A DNA stretch of 60,916 nucleotides from Candidatus Anaeroferrophillacea bacterium. GTDB lineage: Bacteria > Desulfobacterota > Anaeroferrophillalia > Anaeroferrophillales > Anaeroferrophillaceae. Position 1 is the first letter of the stretch. Every line of letters begins with the position of its first letter. This document shows, piece after piece, positions 46,992 through 55,409 of this stretch. The stretch is from positions 1 through 60,916 of the forward strand of contig JAFGAM010000083.1 of NCBI GenBank assembly GCA_016933675.1. Reading direction: 5' to 3'. The notes beneath the pieces are model-generated. The model was not told the origin of the DNA. It ran no database searches and was given only the letters and a program-made list of their open reading frames with translations. The position numbers and the translations under genes are program-made.

Positions 46992-47795
46992 CTATCGGCC
47001 GGCGGCGGATATGCACCCGCCATGAGACAGAATACTCGCCTCGCCGGCGGCAAAAAACCGGCGGCAACCGAAATCGTCATCGAGCAGCAACCGGCCGCCG
47101 GCATCGACCCCGACAACCATTCCGGCACCGGTGCGGTCACCGGCTTCGATCGCCACCCGTTTGCCGGTCAACAGACAGCGATGCCGGAAACGCTCCAGCA
47201 GCCGGCCGCCGAAACCTTCGGCGGAAAAAATTTCCAGGTCGCGGTCGAGCCCTTCGACCAGGTGACGGAGCACCAGGGGAAGATCGAACTGCCGCCCCGC
47301 CAGCCGGGCCATGGACACCGCCGGGATTTCCGGCGCAAAATCCTCCGCCCGGGAGTTGACATTCACGCCGATGCCCATGATCACCGCACGGCCGGCCGGC
47401 CCCGGTGCCCCGGCCTCGCAGAGGATTCCGGCCAGTTTCCCCCCCCGGCACCAGACGTCATTGGGCCATTTGACCCGTACCTCGGGCAACCGGCGGCCGA
47501 TGGTATCGGCCAGCGAGATGCCGGCAACCAGGGCCAACAGCGGCACCCGGTCGTCGGGCAGCGCCGGCCGCAGGATGAGGGAGAACGCCAGATTCCTGCC
47601 CGGCGGTGAGCTCCACTCACGCCCGCGACGCCCACGGCCGGCGAACTGCTCGTCTGCCACCACCAGGGTACCGTGTTCGGCTCCCGCGGCCGCCAGCCGG
47701 GCGGCATGGCGGTTGGTGGAATCCACCCGCTCGAGATGCACGACCCGGCACCCCGGCCGGCCCGGCGGCGCCATACAATCCGGCCAGTCAACCAC
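46992..47795 (-). CDS. birA: Biotin--[acetyl-CoA-carboxylase] ligase
   Basis: 267 residues. The biotinyl-AMP site GRGRRGREWSSPPGRNLAFS lies near residue 55, and KWPNDVWCRGGKLAGIL near residue 110. It lacks the N-terminal helix-turn-helix of E. coli BirA, so it is a monofunctional ligase. The GTG at 47795 follows the nadC stop by six bases; an ATG at 47774 is the alternative. Confidence 0.92.
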   Translation of the reverse strand: MVDWPDCMAPPGRPGCRVVHLERVDSTNRHAARLAAAGAEHGTLVVADEQFAGRGRRGREWSSPPGRNLAFSLILRPALPDDRVPLLALVAGISLADTIGRRLPEVRVKWPNDVWCRGGKLAGILCEAGAPGPAGRAVIMGIGVNVNSRAEDFAPEIPAVSMARLAGRQFDLPLVLRHLVEGLDRDLEIFSAEGFGGRLLERFRHRCLLTGKRVAIEAGDRTGAGMVVGVDAGGRLLLDDDFGCRRFFAAGEASILSHGGCISAAGR

Positions 47796-47801
47796 CGGTA
47801 C

Positions 47802-48638
47802 TCAGCCGACCAGATCCAGGGCCAGATCGATAGCCCGGGCCGAATGGGTCAGCGCCCCCACGGAGATGAAATCGACGCCGGTTTGCGCCACCGCGGCGAC
47901 GGTATGCAGGTTGATGCCGCCGGAGGCTTCCAGCAGCACCGCGGGAAATTTCTCCTCACGCCAGAGCACCGCCCGACGCATCGATTCCAGCTCCATATTG
48001 TCCAGCAGGACGATCTCGGCTCCCGCCTCGCAGGCCTGGCACAGCTGGTCGAGACTCTCGACCTCCACCTCGATGCGCAGGGTATGGGGTGCCAGCTCCT
48101 GCGCCTGGCGTACCGCGGCGGCGACCGAACCGGCGGCCTGCAGATGGTTGTCCTTGATCAGGACGCCGTCAAAAAGGCCCATCCGGTGGTTTTTGCCGCC
48201 GCCCACCCGGACGGCGTATTTCTCCAACGACCGCCAGCCGGGGGTGGTCTTGCGGGTATCGACGATCCGCGCCCCGGTACCGGCGACGAGATCGACGAAC
48301 CGACGCGTCAGGGTGGCGATACCGCTCAGGTGCTGGATGAAATTGAGCGCCGTGCGCTCGCCCGTGAGGAGGGAAACAACCGGGCCCCGCAGGACGGCGA
48401 CGGTATCCCCCGCCGCCACCAGGGCACCTTCGGCGGCCCCGGGCTCGATCTCCACCGCGGCATCGAGGGTGCGGTAGACGCGGCAAAAGACATCGAAACC
48501 GGCCAGCACCCCGGCCTCCCGGGCCACCAGCCGCGCCTCGCCCCGGGTGCCGGCCGGCACCGTCGCCCGGGTGGTAATATCACCGGTTCCCAGGTCCTCG
48601 GCAAGGGCCATCCTGATAAGCTGCTCGGTGGCGAACAT
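47802..48638 (-). CDS. nadC: Nicotinate-nucleotide pyrophosphorylase (carboxylating)
   Basis: 278 residues. It converts quinolinate and PRPP to nicotinate mononucleotide in NAD synthesis. Signatures: EDLGTGDITT near residue 14, RKTTPGWRSLEKYAVRVGGG near 135, LIKDNHL near 165 and the C-terminal EASGGI and VGALTHS. The ATG at 48638 has GGAGGAG upstream. It forms an operon with birA. Confidence 0.95.
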   Translation of the reverse strand: MFATEQLIRMALAEDLGTGDITTRATVPAGTRGEARLVAREAGVLAGFDVFCRVYRTLDAAVEIEPGAAEGALVAAGDTVAVLRGPVVSLLTGERTALNFIQHLSGIATLTRRFVDLVAGTGARIVDTRKTTPGWRSLEKYAVRVGGGKNHRMGLFDGVLIKDNHLQAAGSVAAAVRQAQELAPHTLRIEVEVESLDQLCQACEAGAEIVLLDNMELESMRRAVLWREEKFPAVLLEASGGINLHTVAAVAQTGVDFISVGALTHSARAIDLALDLVG

Positions 48639-49026
48639 TCGCTTCTCCTCCCTCCCGGACCGGGATAAGCCAGACATATTACCTTGCGAAACCGGCGGAT
48701 TTATACCATAATGCGGTCTTGCAAGGCAAGCGGGATGGATTCCTGTATTTCTCGCTGCCCGACCGCAGGGAGGATGTCCCCGCCGGCCGGCAACGGTCAT
48801 CTCCTGACGACGTCACTCGGCACGGCCTGCTGCCCGCTCCCCGGACCGGAGAGCGTCGCCAAGGCGGTGTTATCGCAACGCCGGAGAAAGCGTCACAATT
48901 CCAGGGCACGATAGCAGCGGCATCGGGTTTTCAGGACTGTTCCGGCAGCCACCATGATCAATCGGGGACAAAACGACCCCGAAGAGCGTTGCACGGACCA
49001 CCAGACCGGAAGGGAGAAAACAGCAT
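48639..49026. other. Divergent intergenic region between nadC and the phosphohexomutase
   Basis: It holds the promoter for nadC (TTGCCT, 18-base spacer, TATAAA on the minus strand at 48700-48729) and presumably that of the mutase. No reading frame with a ribosome site is seen. Confidence 0.5.
48700..48729 (-). promoter_or_regulatory. Sigma-70 promoter of nadC-birA
   Basis: On the minus strand TTGCCT (48724-48729) is followed by an 18-base spacer and TATAAA (48700-48705), about 60 bases upstream of the nadC ATG. Confidence 0.5.
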
Positions 49027-50448
49027 ATGACCACCATCACCTTCGGTACGTCCGGATGGCGGGCGATCATGAACGACGAATTCACCTTCGCCAACGCCCG
49101 CACCTGCGCCCGAGCCATCGCCGACTACCTGCAGCGCGAGAGGTTGGAAAAGCAGGGCGTGATCATCGGCCACGACAGCCGTTTCATGGGCGAGGATTTC
49201 GCCGCCGAATGCGGCCGCGTGCTGGCCGCCGCCGGCATCCCGGTGCACCTCTGCACCCGGGAAACACCGACCCCGGTGATCGCCTGGTACATCGTCGGCC
49301 GCAAACTTGCCGGCGGCATCAACATCACCGCGAGCCACAACCCGCCGAACTGGAACGGGATAAAATTCTCCCCCGACTGGGGCGGCCCGGCTATGCCCGA
49401 GACCACCTCGTGGATCGCCGAGAGGGCCAACCGCCTGCTGGCGACCAGGGCGGCGATCCCGCTCATGGACCGGGAAGAGGCGGAAAAACAGGGGCTGATC
49501 AGCCCCTGCGACCCCCGCGAGGCCTACCTCGACGACCTGCGGAAAAAGATCGATTTCAACCTCATCAGGAAAGCCGGACTGAGGATCACCTGCGACCCGA
49601 TGTACGGTACCGCCCGGGGTTACCTCGACGCCGTGCTTGCCGATGCCGCCGCCACGCTTACCGTGCTGCACAACCGCCGCGACCCCTATTTCGGCGGCCG
49701 GCCGCCGGAACCCTCGGAGGCCAACATCCCCGAACTGCTGGAAACGGTGAAGAACGGCCCCGATGATCTCGGCCTCGCCACCGACGGCGATGCCGACCGT
49801 TTCGGTATCGTCGACGCCGACGGCACCTTCATCGACGCCAACACCTTCATCGCCCTGGCGGCGGACTACCTCATCGCCGAACGGGGCTTCGCCGGCGGTC
49901 TGGCACGTTCGGTGGCCACCAGCCACCTCATCGACCGGGTGGCAGCACATCACCGCCGCGAGCTGCACGAGACACCGGTAGGGTTCAAGTACATCGGCCA
50001 ACTCATCACCCAAGATGCAATCGTGCTGGGCGGCGAGGAGAGCGCCGGGCTGAGCATCCGCGGCCACGTACCGGAGAAGGACGGCATTCTCGCCTGCCTG
50101 CTGGCGGCTGAGATGGTCGCCCGCCGCGGCACCTCCCTCAGCACCCAGCGGGACGAACTCTACAACCGGGTCGGGGCGCTCTACGCCCGGCGGGTCAACG
50201 TCCGCCTCACCCCGACGGTGCAGCAGGCCATCGGCAGCCGGCTGGCATCACCGCCGGACTCCATCGGCGCCTTCACGGTACGGGATACGGTCACCATCGA
50301 CGGCACCAAGTTCATGCTCGACGACGACTGCTGGCTGTTGATCCGCCTCTCGGGCACCGAGCCGGTAGCGCGGCTCTACGCCGAGGCCCCCGATCACGAT
50401 CGGCTGGAACGGCTGCTGGAAGCCGGCAGCGCCCATTTTTTCCGTTGA
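49027..50448 (+). CDS. Phosphoglucomutase/phosphomannomutase
   Basis: 473 residues of the alpha-D-phosphohexomutase family. The phosphoserine loop ITASHNPPNWNGIKF is near residue 102, the metal loop ATDGDADRFGIVDADG near 250, the sugar loop GGEESAG near 338 and the C-terminal RLSGTEPVARLY phosphate loop near 442. It interconverts hexose 1- and 6-phosphates; glucose or mannose preference is undecided. AAGGGAG precedes the ATG. Confidence 0.92.
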   Translation: MTTITFGTSGWRAIMNDEFTFANARTCARAIADYLQRERLEKQGVIIGHDSRFMGEDFAAECGRVLAAAGIPVHLCTRETPTPVIAWYIVGRKLAGGINITASHNPPNWNGIKFSPDWGGPAMPETTSWIAERANRLLATRAAIPLMDREEAEKQGLISPCDPREAYLDDLRKKIDFNLIRKAGLRITCDPMYGTARGYLDAVLADAAATLTVLHNRRDPYFGGRPPEPSEANIPELLETVKNGPDDLGLATDGDADRFGIVDADGTFIDANTFIALAADYLIAERGFAGGLARSVATSHLIDRVAAHHRRELHETPVGFKYIGQLITQDAIVLGGEESAGLSIRGHVPEKDGILACLLAAEMVARRGTSLSTQRDELYNRVGALYARRVNVRLTPTVQQAIGSRLASPPDSIGAFTVRDTVTIDGTKFMLDDDCWLLIRLSGTEPVARLYAEAPDHDRLERLLEAGSAHFFR

Positions 50449-50471
50449 TCAAAAAGGATTCGATACATCAC

Positions 50472-51644
50472 ATGCATCGTCAACCACCCGCATTCCCCCT
50501 CTCGCACAAGGCCGCGGCGATGAAATCGTTCATGGCCATGGACATCCTCGAGCGGGCCACCGAACTGGAACGCACCGGCCGCTCCATCATCCATCTCGAG
50601 GTCGGTCAGCCGGACTTTCCCACCCCGGAACCGGTGAAGGAGGCCGCCGCCCGGGCGCTGGCCGCGAACCATACCCGCTATACCCACAGCATGGGGATCA
50701 TCGAACTCCGGGAGGCCATCAGCCGCCATTACCGGAAGCGCTACGGCGTCGAAGTGGAACCCGACCGCATCCTCGTCACCTCGGGTACCTCCCCCGCCCT
50801 GCTGATGACCTGCGCCGCCATGCTCAACCCCGGCGACCGGATGATGCTCACCAACCCCGGCTATGCCTGCTACGGCAATTTCGTCGACTATTGCGGCGGC
50901 AAACCCCAGTGGGTACCGGTGAACGAAGCCACTGGTTTCCAGTACGACCCCGACGACGTGAAAAAGCGGTTGACCCCGGCAACCCGGGGCATTTTAGTCA
51001 ATTCGCCCGCCAACCCCAGCGGCACGGTACTCGACGCCGAACGGTTCAAGGCGCTGGCCGAAATCGGTCTGCCGGTAATCTCCGACGAGATCTACCACGG
51101 CCTGATCTACGACGATGCCGAGGACCACACCATCCTCGAGTACACCGACAATGCCTTCGTCCTCAACGGTTTTTCAAAACTTTACGCCATGACCGGCTGG
51201 CGTCTGGGCTATCTCATCGCGCCACGGCCATACATCCGCACCCTGCAGACGATCCAGCAGAACTTCTTCATCGCCGCCTGCCATTTCGGCCAGACCGCGG
51301 CGATCACGGCACTGGAGTCGCCGGAAGTCGCCGCCGCGGTGGAACACATGCGCCGCACCTACGACGAACGCCGGCGTTATCTGGTAAACCGCGTCCGCAA
51401 AACGAAGCTTAAACTCCTCGCCGAACCCACCGGGGCGTTCTACGTCTTCGCCGACGCCCGGCAGTTCTGCGAGTCATCCTACGATTTCGCCTTCGAGATT
51501 CTCGAGAAAGCCGGGGTCGGGGTGACCCCGGGCATCGACTTCGGCAGTGCCGGCGAGGGATATATCCGCTTCACCTACGCCAATTCACTGAAAAACATCG
51601 CCACCGGCATGGACCGGTTGGAGGAGTTTCTGCGGCAACGGTAA
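50472..51644 (+). CDS. PLP-dependent aminotransferase, class I/II
   Basis: About 390 residues of the aspartate/aromatic aminotransferase fold. The catalytic Lys is in NGFSKLYAMTGWRLGYL near residue 237, the Asp of the PLP ring site in ISDEIYHGLIYDD near residue 207, and LVNSPANPSGTV precedes it. The substrate is unclear. The ATG at 50472 is 21 bases beyond the mutase stop; a TTG overlapping that stop is a less likely start. The two genes are co-directional. Confidence 0.9.
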   Translation: MHRQPPAFPLSHKAAAMKSFMAMDILERATELERTGRSIIHLEVGQPDFPTPEPVKEAAARALAANHTRYTHSMGIIELREAISRHYRKRYGVEVEPDRILVTSGTSPALLMTCAAMLNPGDRMMLTNPGYACYGNFVDYCGGKPQWVPVNEATGFQYDPDDVKKRLTPATRGILVNSPANPSGTVLDAERFKALAEIGLPVISDEIYHGLIYDDAEDHTILEYTDNAFVLNGFSKLYAMTGWRLGYLIAPRPYIRTLQTIQQNFFIAACHFGQTAAITALESPEVAAAVEHMRRTYDERRRYLVNRVRKTKLKLLAEPTGAFYVFADARQFCESSYDFAFEILEKAGVGVTPGIDFGSAGEGYIRFTYANSLKNIATGMDRLEEFLRQR

Positions 51645-51786
51645 ACACCATTTATCGAGAACGATACCGATTCCGACGCCGATAAAGAAGTCAACGACAG
51701 CCGCCGGAAGGCGAATTGGGGCAGAACAAAGGCGGGCGGTCCCGGTAGTGACAGAACCGCAACCGGTACAACTCGACCGGCAGGTA

Positions 51787-51817
51787 ACATGGAAGCTGGA
51801 GCGATTACCAAGCCATC
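51787..51817 (+). repeat. Short copy of the ACGAARCCATC dispersed repeat
   Basis: CTGGAGCGATTACCAAGCC followed by ATCATC matches the core seen before lptG and prfB with a few changes. It sits between the convergent aminotransferase and FG-GAP genes. Confidence 0.35.
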
Positions 51818-51818
51818 A

Positions 51819-53543
51819 TCACTGCCGCAACGGAAACCCCAGTAAATACGTATCACCGGTGGTTTTCAGCAGGTCGTCGCTGCGCTTGACCATCGCCACC
51901 AGCAACTCGTTTTCCACCACGTTGATCCCCTGTACCGGCCCTTCCAACTCCCCGGTCATCGGTCGCAACGCAAACCCCATGCCGGCATATTCCAGCAGGA
52001 CGACGCCACCCTTGGAAAGAAAACCGAATTCACCGAGCCCGGTTGATATTGCCGAGGTGTTGCGCACCACCATCACCTCCAGCCGGCGGTCGCCGTTCAC
52101 GTCGACAACACGCAGGGGCGGCGGCACATCGAGCTTGTTGGTATAGGATACCTTGTTGGTGCCGACCTCTACCTGGGTATCGTTGAGGGATCCCCCGAGC
52201 CGCTCGTCGCTCATCCACAGACGGTCGCCGCCCTGATAGACGAGAAGAAAGTTCTGCGCGTTCATGAAACACAGTTCGCGCCGGCCGTCATGGTTGATGT
52301 CCTCGAAAAGGGCACCGGGCAGACGGAATTCCAGCGGCACGGCAAACGGTTCGGCGGTCTTCACCCCGTCACCCTGCAACTGCAACCGGTAGACCAGATT
52401 GCCGTAGACCACTTCCTCGGCAAAGGTCTGGCCGACGAAAAAACCGCCGTCGGCTACCGAGAACCCCCCCAGCACTCCGAGTACATACGGTACCAGGGTG
52501 ACAATCTCACGGTATTTCCCCTCCTTGTAGCCCAGAATGAAGGACGAGAAACCGTCTTCATCTTCGTTCATGGCATTGACAAGGATCTCGCCCCGACGGT
52601 CGCCGTCGATATCGGCAATCTGGACGTTCATCAGGGTGCCCCAGCGGCTGAGCTGGTAACGATAGCGGTATTTCAACCCCTGCGGCGTCAGGGTATAGAC
52701 ATAGACGCGCTCCTTGTCGGTAAACACCACCTCCGACTGGCCGTCGCCGGTGACATCGCCGATATCGATGCTGTAGGCAATACCGTTGATCGTCGCCGCC
52801 TGGCGGTAGGTCGCCGTCAGCGCCCGGCTGCGTTCGGAGGTGGAAAGGTTGTAGCGGCCGCCGGCGTCGCCGGCGGTGGAAGAAGCGGCGGATTCGGCCG
52901 CCGCGGGATCCGGCACCCGGGCAAAGCGGACGCCGATGAGTTCGCCGTCGGCGTTGAACAACTGCACCTGCCGGCCGTCGGCCAGCAGGTAGAGATCATA
53001 ACCCAGACGGGCCAGCTGCCGTACCGCCCCCAGCACCGCCGGCTGACGGCCCGCCTCGTAGGCATCCCACTGCAGGTGCGGCGTCTGATCGCGGTACCAG
53101 GAATACGCCTGCCGCTGGTGGCCGTCCAGGTCGATGAACAGCAGCCGTTGCTCGGCGGCACGCTTCACCATCTGGCCGCGCATCAACGGCACCTGACGAT
53201 AACGGCCCAGGGGGACGGTAACCGCGTAACCAGCCTCGGCCCGCACCACCTTGATAAGGGCCAGTTTCTCATCCCGGCGGCCGATCACCTGCCCGGTTGC
53301 CGGATGCACCAGTGGCGCTCCGGGACGCAGAACGGAGAAGACATCACCGGGGTTGACGCCGTGTGAGCTGCCGCGATCAATAACGATTCCCTGCGGTCCA
53401 CTCTCGACAACGTAGCCGGCCAGCGGCTGAAGGCGCTCGACAATCCGGTCGTCGGCCCGGGCAACCCCTGCCGACGGAAAAACACCAGTGCACAATATCA
53501 CGGCAACAAAGGCAACCAGCCCACAAGACAAGCGCCGCATCAA
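51819..53543 (-). CDS. Secreted FG-GAP/VCBS repeat protein
   Basis: 574 residues. The signal peptide is about residues 1-30. An N-terminal all-beta domain (VVESGPQGIVIDRGSSHGV) is followed by FG-GAP-like repeats with calcium-type loops DVTGDGQSE, DIDGDRRGE, DINHDGRRE and DVNGDRRLE. A beta-propeller in the periplasm or outer membrane is likely. It is transcribed toward the aminotransferase gene; the porin gene lies upstream in the same direction, behind a terminator. Confidence 0.75.
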   Translation of the reverse strand: MMRRLSCGLVAFVAVILCTGVFPSAGVARADDRIVERLQPLAGYVVESGPQGIVIDRGSSHGVNPGDVFSVLRPGAPLVHPATGQVIGRRDEKLALIKVVRAEAGYAVTVPLGRYRQVPLMRGQMVKRAAEQRLLFIDLDGHQRQAYSWYRDQTPHLQWDAYEAGRQPAVLGAVRQLARLGYDLYLLADGRQVQLFNADGELIGVRFARVPDPAAAESAASSTAGDAGGRYNLSTSERSRALTATYRQAATINGIAYSIDIGDVTGDGQSEVVFTDKERVYVYTLTPQGLKYRYRYQLSRWGTLMNVQIADIDGDRRGEILVNAMNEDEDGFSSFILGYKEGKYREIVTLVPYVLGVLGGFSVADGGFFVGQTFAEEVVYGNLVYRLQLQGDGVKTAEPFAVPLEFRLPGALFEDINHDGRRELCFMNAQNFLLVYQGGDRLWMSDERLGGSLNDTQVEVGTNKVSYTNKLDVPPPLRVVDVNGDRRLEVMVVRNTSAISTGLGEFGFLSKGGVVLLEYAGMGFALRPMTGELEGPVQGINVVENELLVAMVKRSDDLLKTTGDTYLLGFPLRQ

Positions 53544-53775
53544 TTATCCTCCCCGTCGACGGCCCGGCGGACGTTTCCCGCCACCCGATCGATCATCCAC
53601 GATTAGACCACAAAAACCCGGGCAGTATCCACTACGCTTTTTGCGTACCCGTCCGTAGCGGGACCGGCCCGGGGCTTCCTGCAAAGGCTTTGGTGAATCG
53701 TTAAGTAATTGTTTCTACAATTGAAAATTTGTGATCAACCGTCCGATCAATCGCAGGAATTCTTAGCAGAAAGGC

Positions 53776-53807
53776 AAAAAAAAGGGAAGCGCTTTCGCGC
53801 TTCCCTT
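53776..53807 (-). terminator. Intrinsic terminator of the porin gene
   Basis: On the minus strand a 10-base-pair stem AAGGGAAGCG/CGCTTCCCTT with a six-base loop is followed by eight T residues. It lies 24 bases past the porin stop. Confidence 0.9.
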
Positions 53808-53831
53808 GGCAAACCGCAGTCACGTAGTGTT

Positions 53832-55190
53832 TTAGAACTTGTAACGCACGCGGGCGGTGGAGATGAAGATGTCCTCGTCGGAGTTGCCGTCCCGATCAGC
53901 CTCGAAGTAATCGATCGCGTCGTCGGCAAACAGGTAACCGGCATTCAGCGCGAACTCCAGGTCATCGTAGATCTTGTACTTCATGTAGGCGTCGATTTCG
54001 GTGCCGATGCTGTCGTCACTGCGATCCCGGCCCAGATCATCCACGTACTCGACGTCCTCGGCGGTCATCATGTACATCAGCGAGGCGCCCAGGGTCATCT
54101 TCTTGCTGGCCTTGTAGTCCAGCGCCAATTTGTTCATGATGAAGCCCTTGTCGAGGATGTACGGGCGCTCGGTGAAGTAGTCGTCATCGGTGAATCCGCC
54201 CTCGAAGATTACCACGTTGTCCATCCGGTCGACATCGATGGAGAGGAAGGCATCCAGATCGTCGTCATCGTCGTCGTCACCCGAGGCATACCAGAAGGTA
54301 TAGGTAAGCTTCATCTTGTCCATCTTGTAGCCGAGGTCGACGTGGGCAAAATAGGCGGAAAGATCGTAGTCGCCGGCATCGGTCGCATCGATGCTGCCGT
54401 CCTGGTACATGAGATCCCAGGCGCCGAAGAAGTTGCCATTGGCGAACTTACCGTCGGTACCGACGGTAAGGATATCCATGTCAAAGTTGTTCTTGAAGCT
54501 CTTGACCTCGTAACCGGATCCGGTCGTCGACAGCGCGCCGCCGGGGACATCGTCATCACCGGTCATATAAAGGGCGAAGATACCGGCCTCGACACCGTCC
54601 ATCGGCTTGAAATTCACCCGGCCGTAGAAGGAATCCAGATCCTCGGGCTCGGTGGCATCATCGACGGTATCCTTGTCGTTCCAGGGACGCACCCAGCCCA
54701 AGGTGTAGTCGACGCTGCCGGCGGCACCGTCGAACACCACGCCCATGGCGGTTTCCGCCCACAGGAAGGAGTTGACCTTGAAGGGCTGCAGACCCATTTT
54801 AATGCGCGCCTTGTTCTCATACCAGGGAAGCTGGAAATCGGTGTAGGCCCAGCGCAGTTCATGGACCATACCGTCGCCGGAGTAGCCGCCGGCACCTTTG
54901 GATTCGTCGCCGTATTCCAGGGAGCCGATTTCGAAGGCGTAGTAGCCCTTGACCTTGCCGTCGTTGCTGGAGGCTTCGACCCACATGCGGTACTTGGCCT
55001 CACCCCAGCTCTCGTCGACTTCGTCGTCACCCAGGGTGGACTTCTGGTCGGCCTCGAGCCAGTCAGCATGGTTGGTGTAAACCATAAACCGGTTGTTGAA
55101 ATCTCCCCGCACCTTCACGTCGGCGGCAAACGCCGGGGCTGCCAGGGCAACCGTCATGAAGATCGCCAGCACCACTGCCAATCTCTTCAT
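53832..55190 (-). CDS. Outer membrane porin-like beta-barrel protein
   Basis: 452 residues. A typical signal peptide ends in APAFAA (about residues 1-23). Alternating amphipathic strands run throughout, with Asp-rich turns (DDDDDDLDAF), and the chain ends in RVRYKF, the C-terminal aromatic residue needed for barrel assembly. It resembles the porins of anaerobic delta-type proteobacteria. The start ATG has GGAGGAGAAA upstream; the open frame to 55283 is not used. A strong terminator and promoter frame it as a single-gene unit. Confidence 0.83.
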   Translation of the reverse strand: MKRLAVVLAIFMTVALAAPAFAADVKVRGDFNNRFMVYTNHADWLEADQKSTLGDDEVDESWGEAKYRMWVEASSNDGKVKGYYAFEIGSLEYGDESKGAGGYSGDGMVHELRWAYTDFQLPWYENKARIKMGLQPFKVNSFLWAETAMGVVFDGAAGSVDYTLGWVRPWNDKDTVDDATEPEDLDSFYGRVNFKPMDGVEAGIFALYMTGDDDVPGGALSTTGSGYEVKSFKNNFDMDILTVGTDGKFANGNFFGAWDLMYQDGSIDATDAGDYDLSAYFAHVDLGYKMDKMKLTYTFWYASGDDDDDDDLDAFLSIDVDRMDNVVIFEGGFTDDDYFTERPYILDKGFIMNKLALDYKASKKMTLGASLMYMMTAEDVEYVDDLGRDRSDDSIGTEIDAYMKYKIYDDLEFALNAGYLFADDAIDYFEADRDGNSDEDIFISTARVRYKF

Positions 55191-55215
55191 TTCTTTCTCC
55201 TCCTTGGTAGACATC

Positions 55216-55244
55216 GTTAACTGTAACCTGCACATCTTTGTCAA
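55216..55244 (-). promoter_or_regulatory. Putative porin promoter
   Basis: On the minus strand TTGACA (55239-55244) is followed by a 17-base spacer and GTTAAC (55216-55221), close upstream of the porin ribosome site. The -10 box is weak; the short leader makes it tentative. Confidence 0.4.
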
Positions 55245-55409
55245 CAAGCCGTTGACTCTACGCCTCCGGCTTTTACCCATCAATCATTAGAAAATTATGA
55301 GAAAGGACAATCTTTCACGCACCACCCCCCTCCCGTCCTGCGGCTCACCGTCCAATTAACAAAATCTAATCAGCAGTGCAAGCAAAAAACTTCATATATC
55401 TCTTGCATT

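Noticed and set aside
48684..48914. A 76-codon plus-strand gene upstream of the phosphohexomutase
   Set aside because: It has no ribosome site, overlaps the nadC promoter and reads as non-coding.
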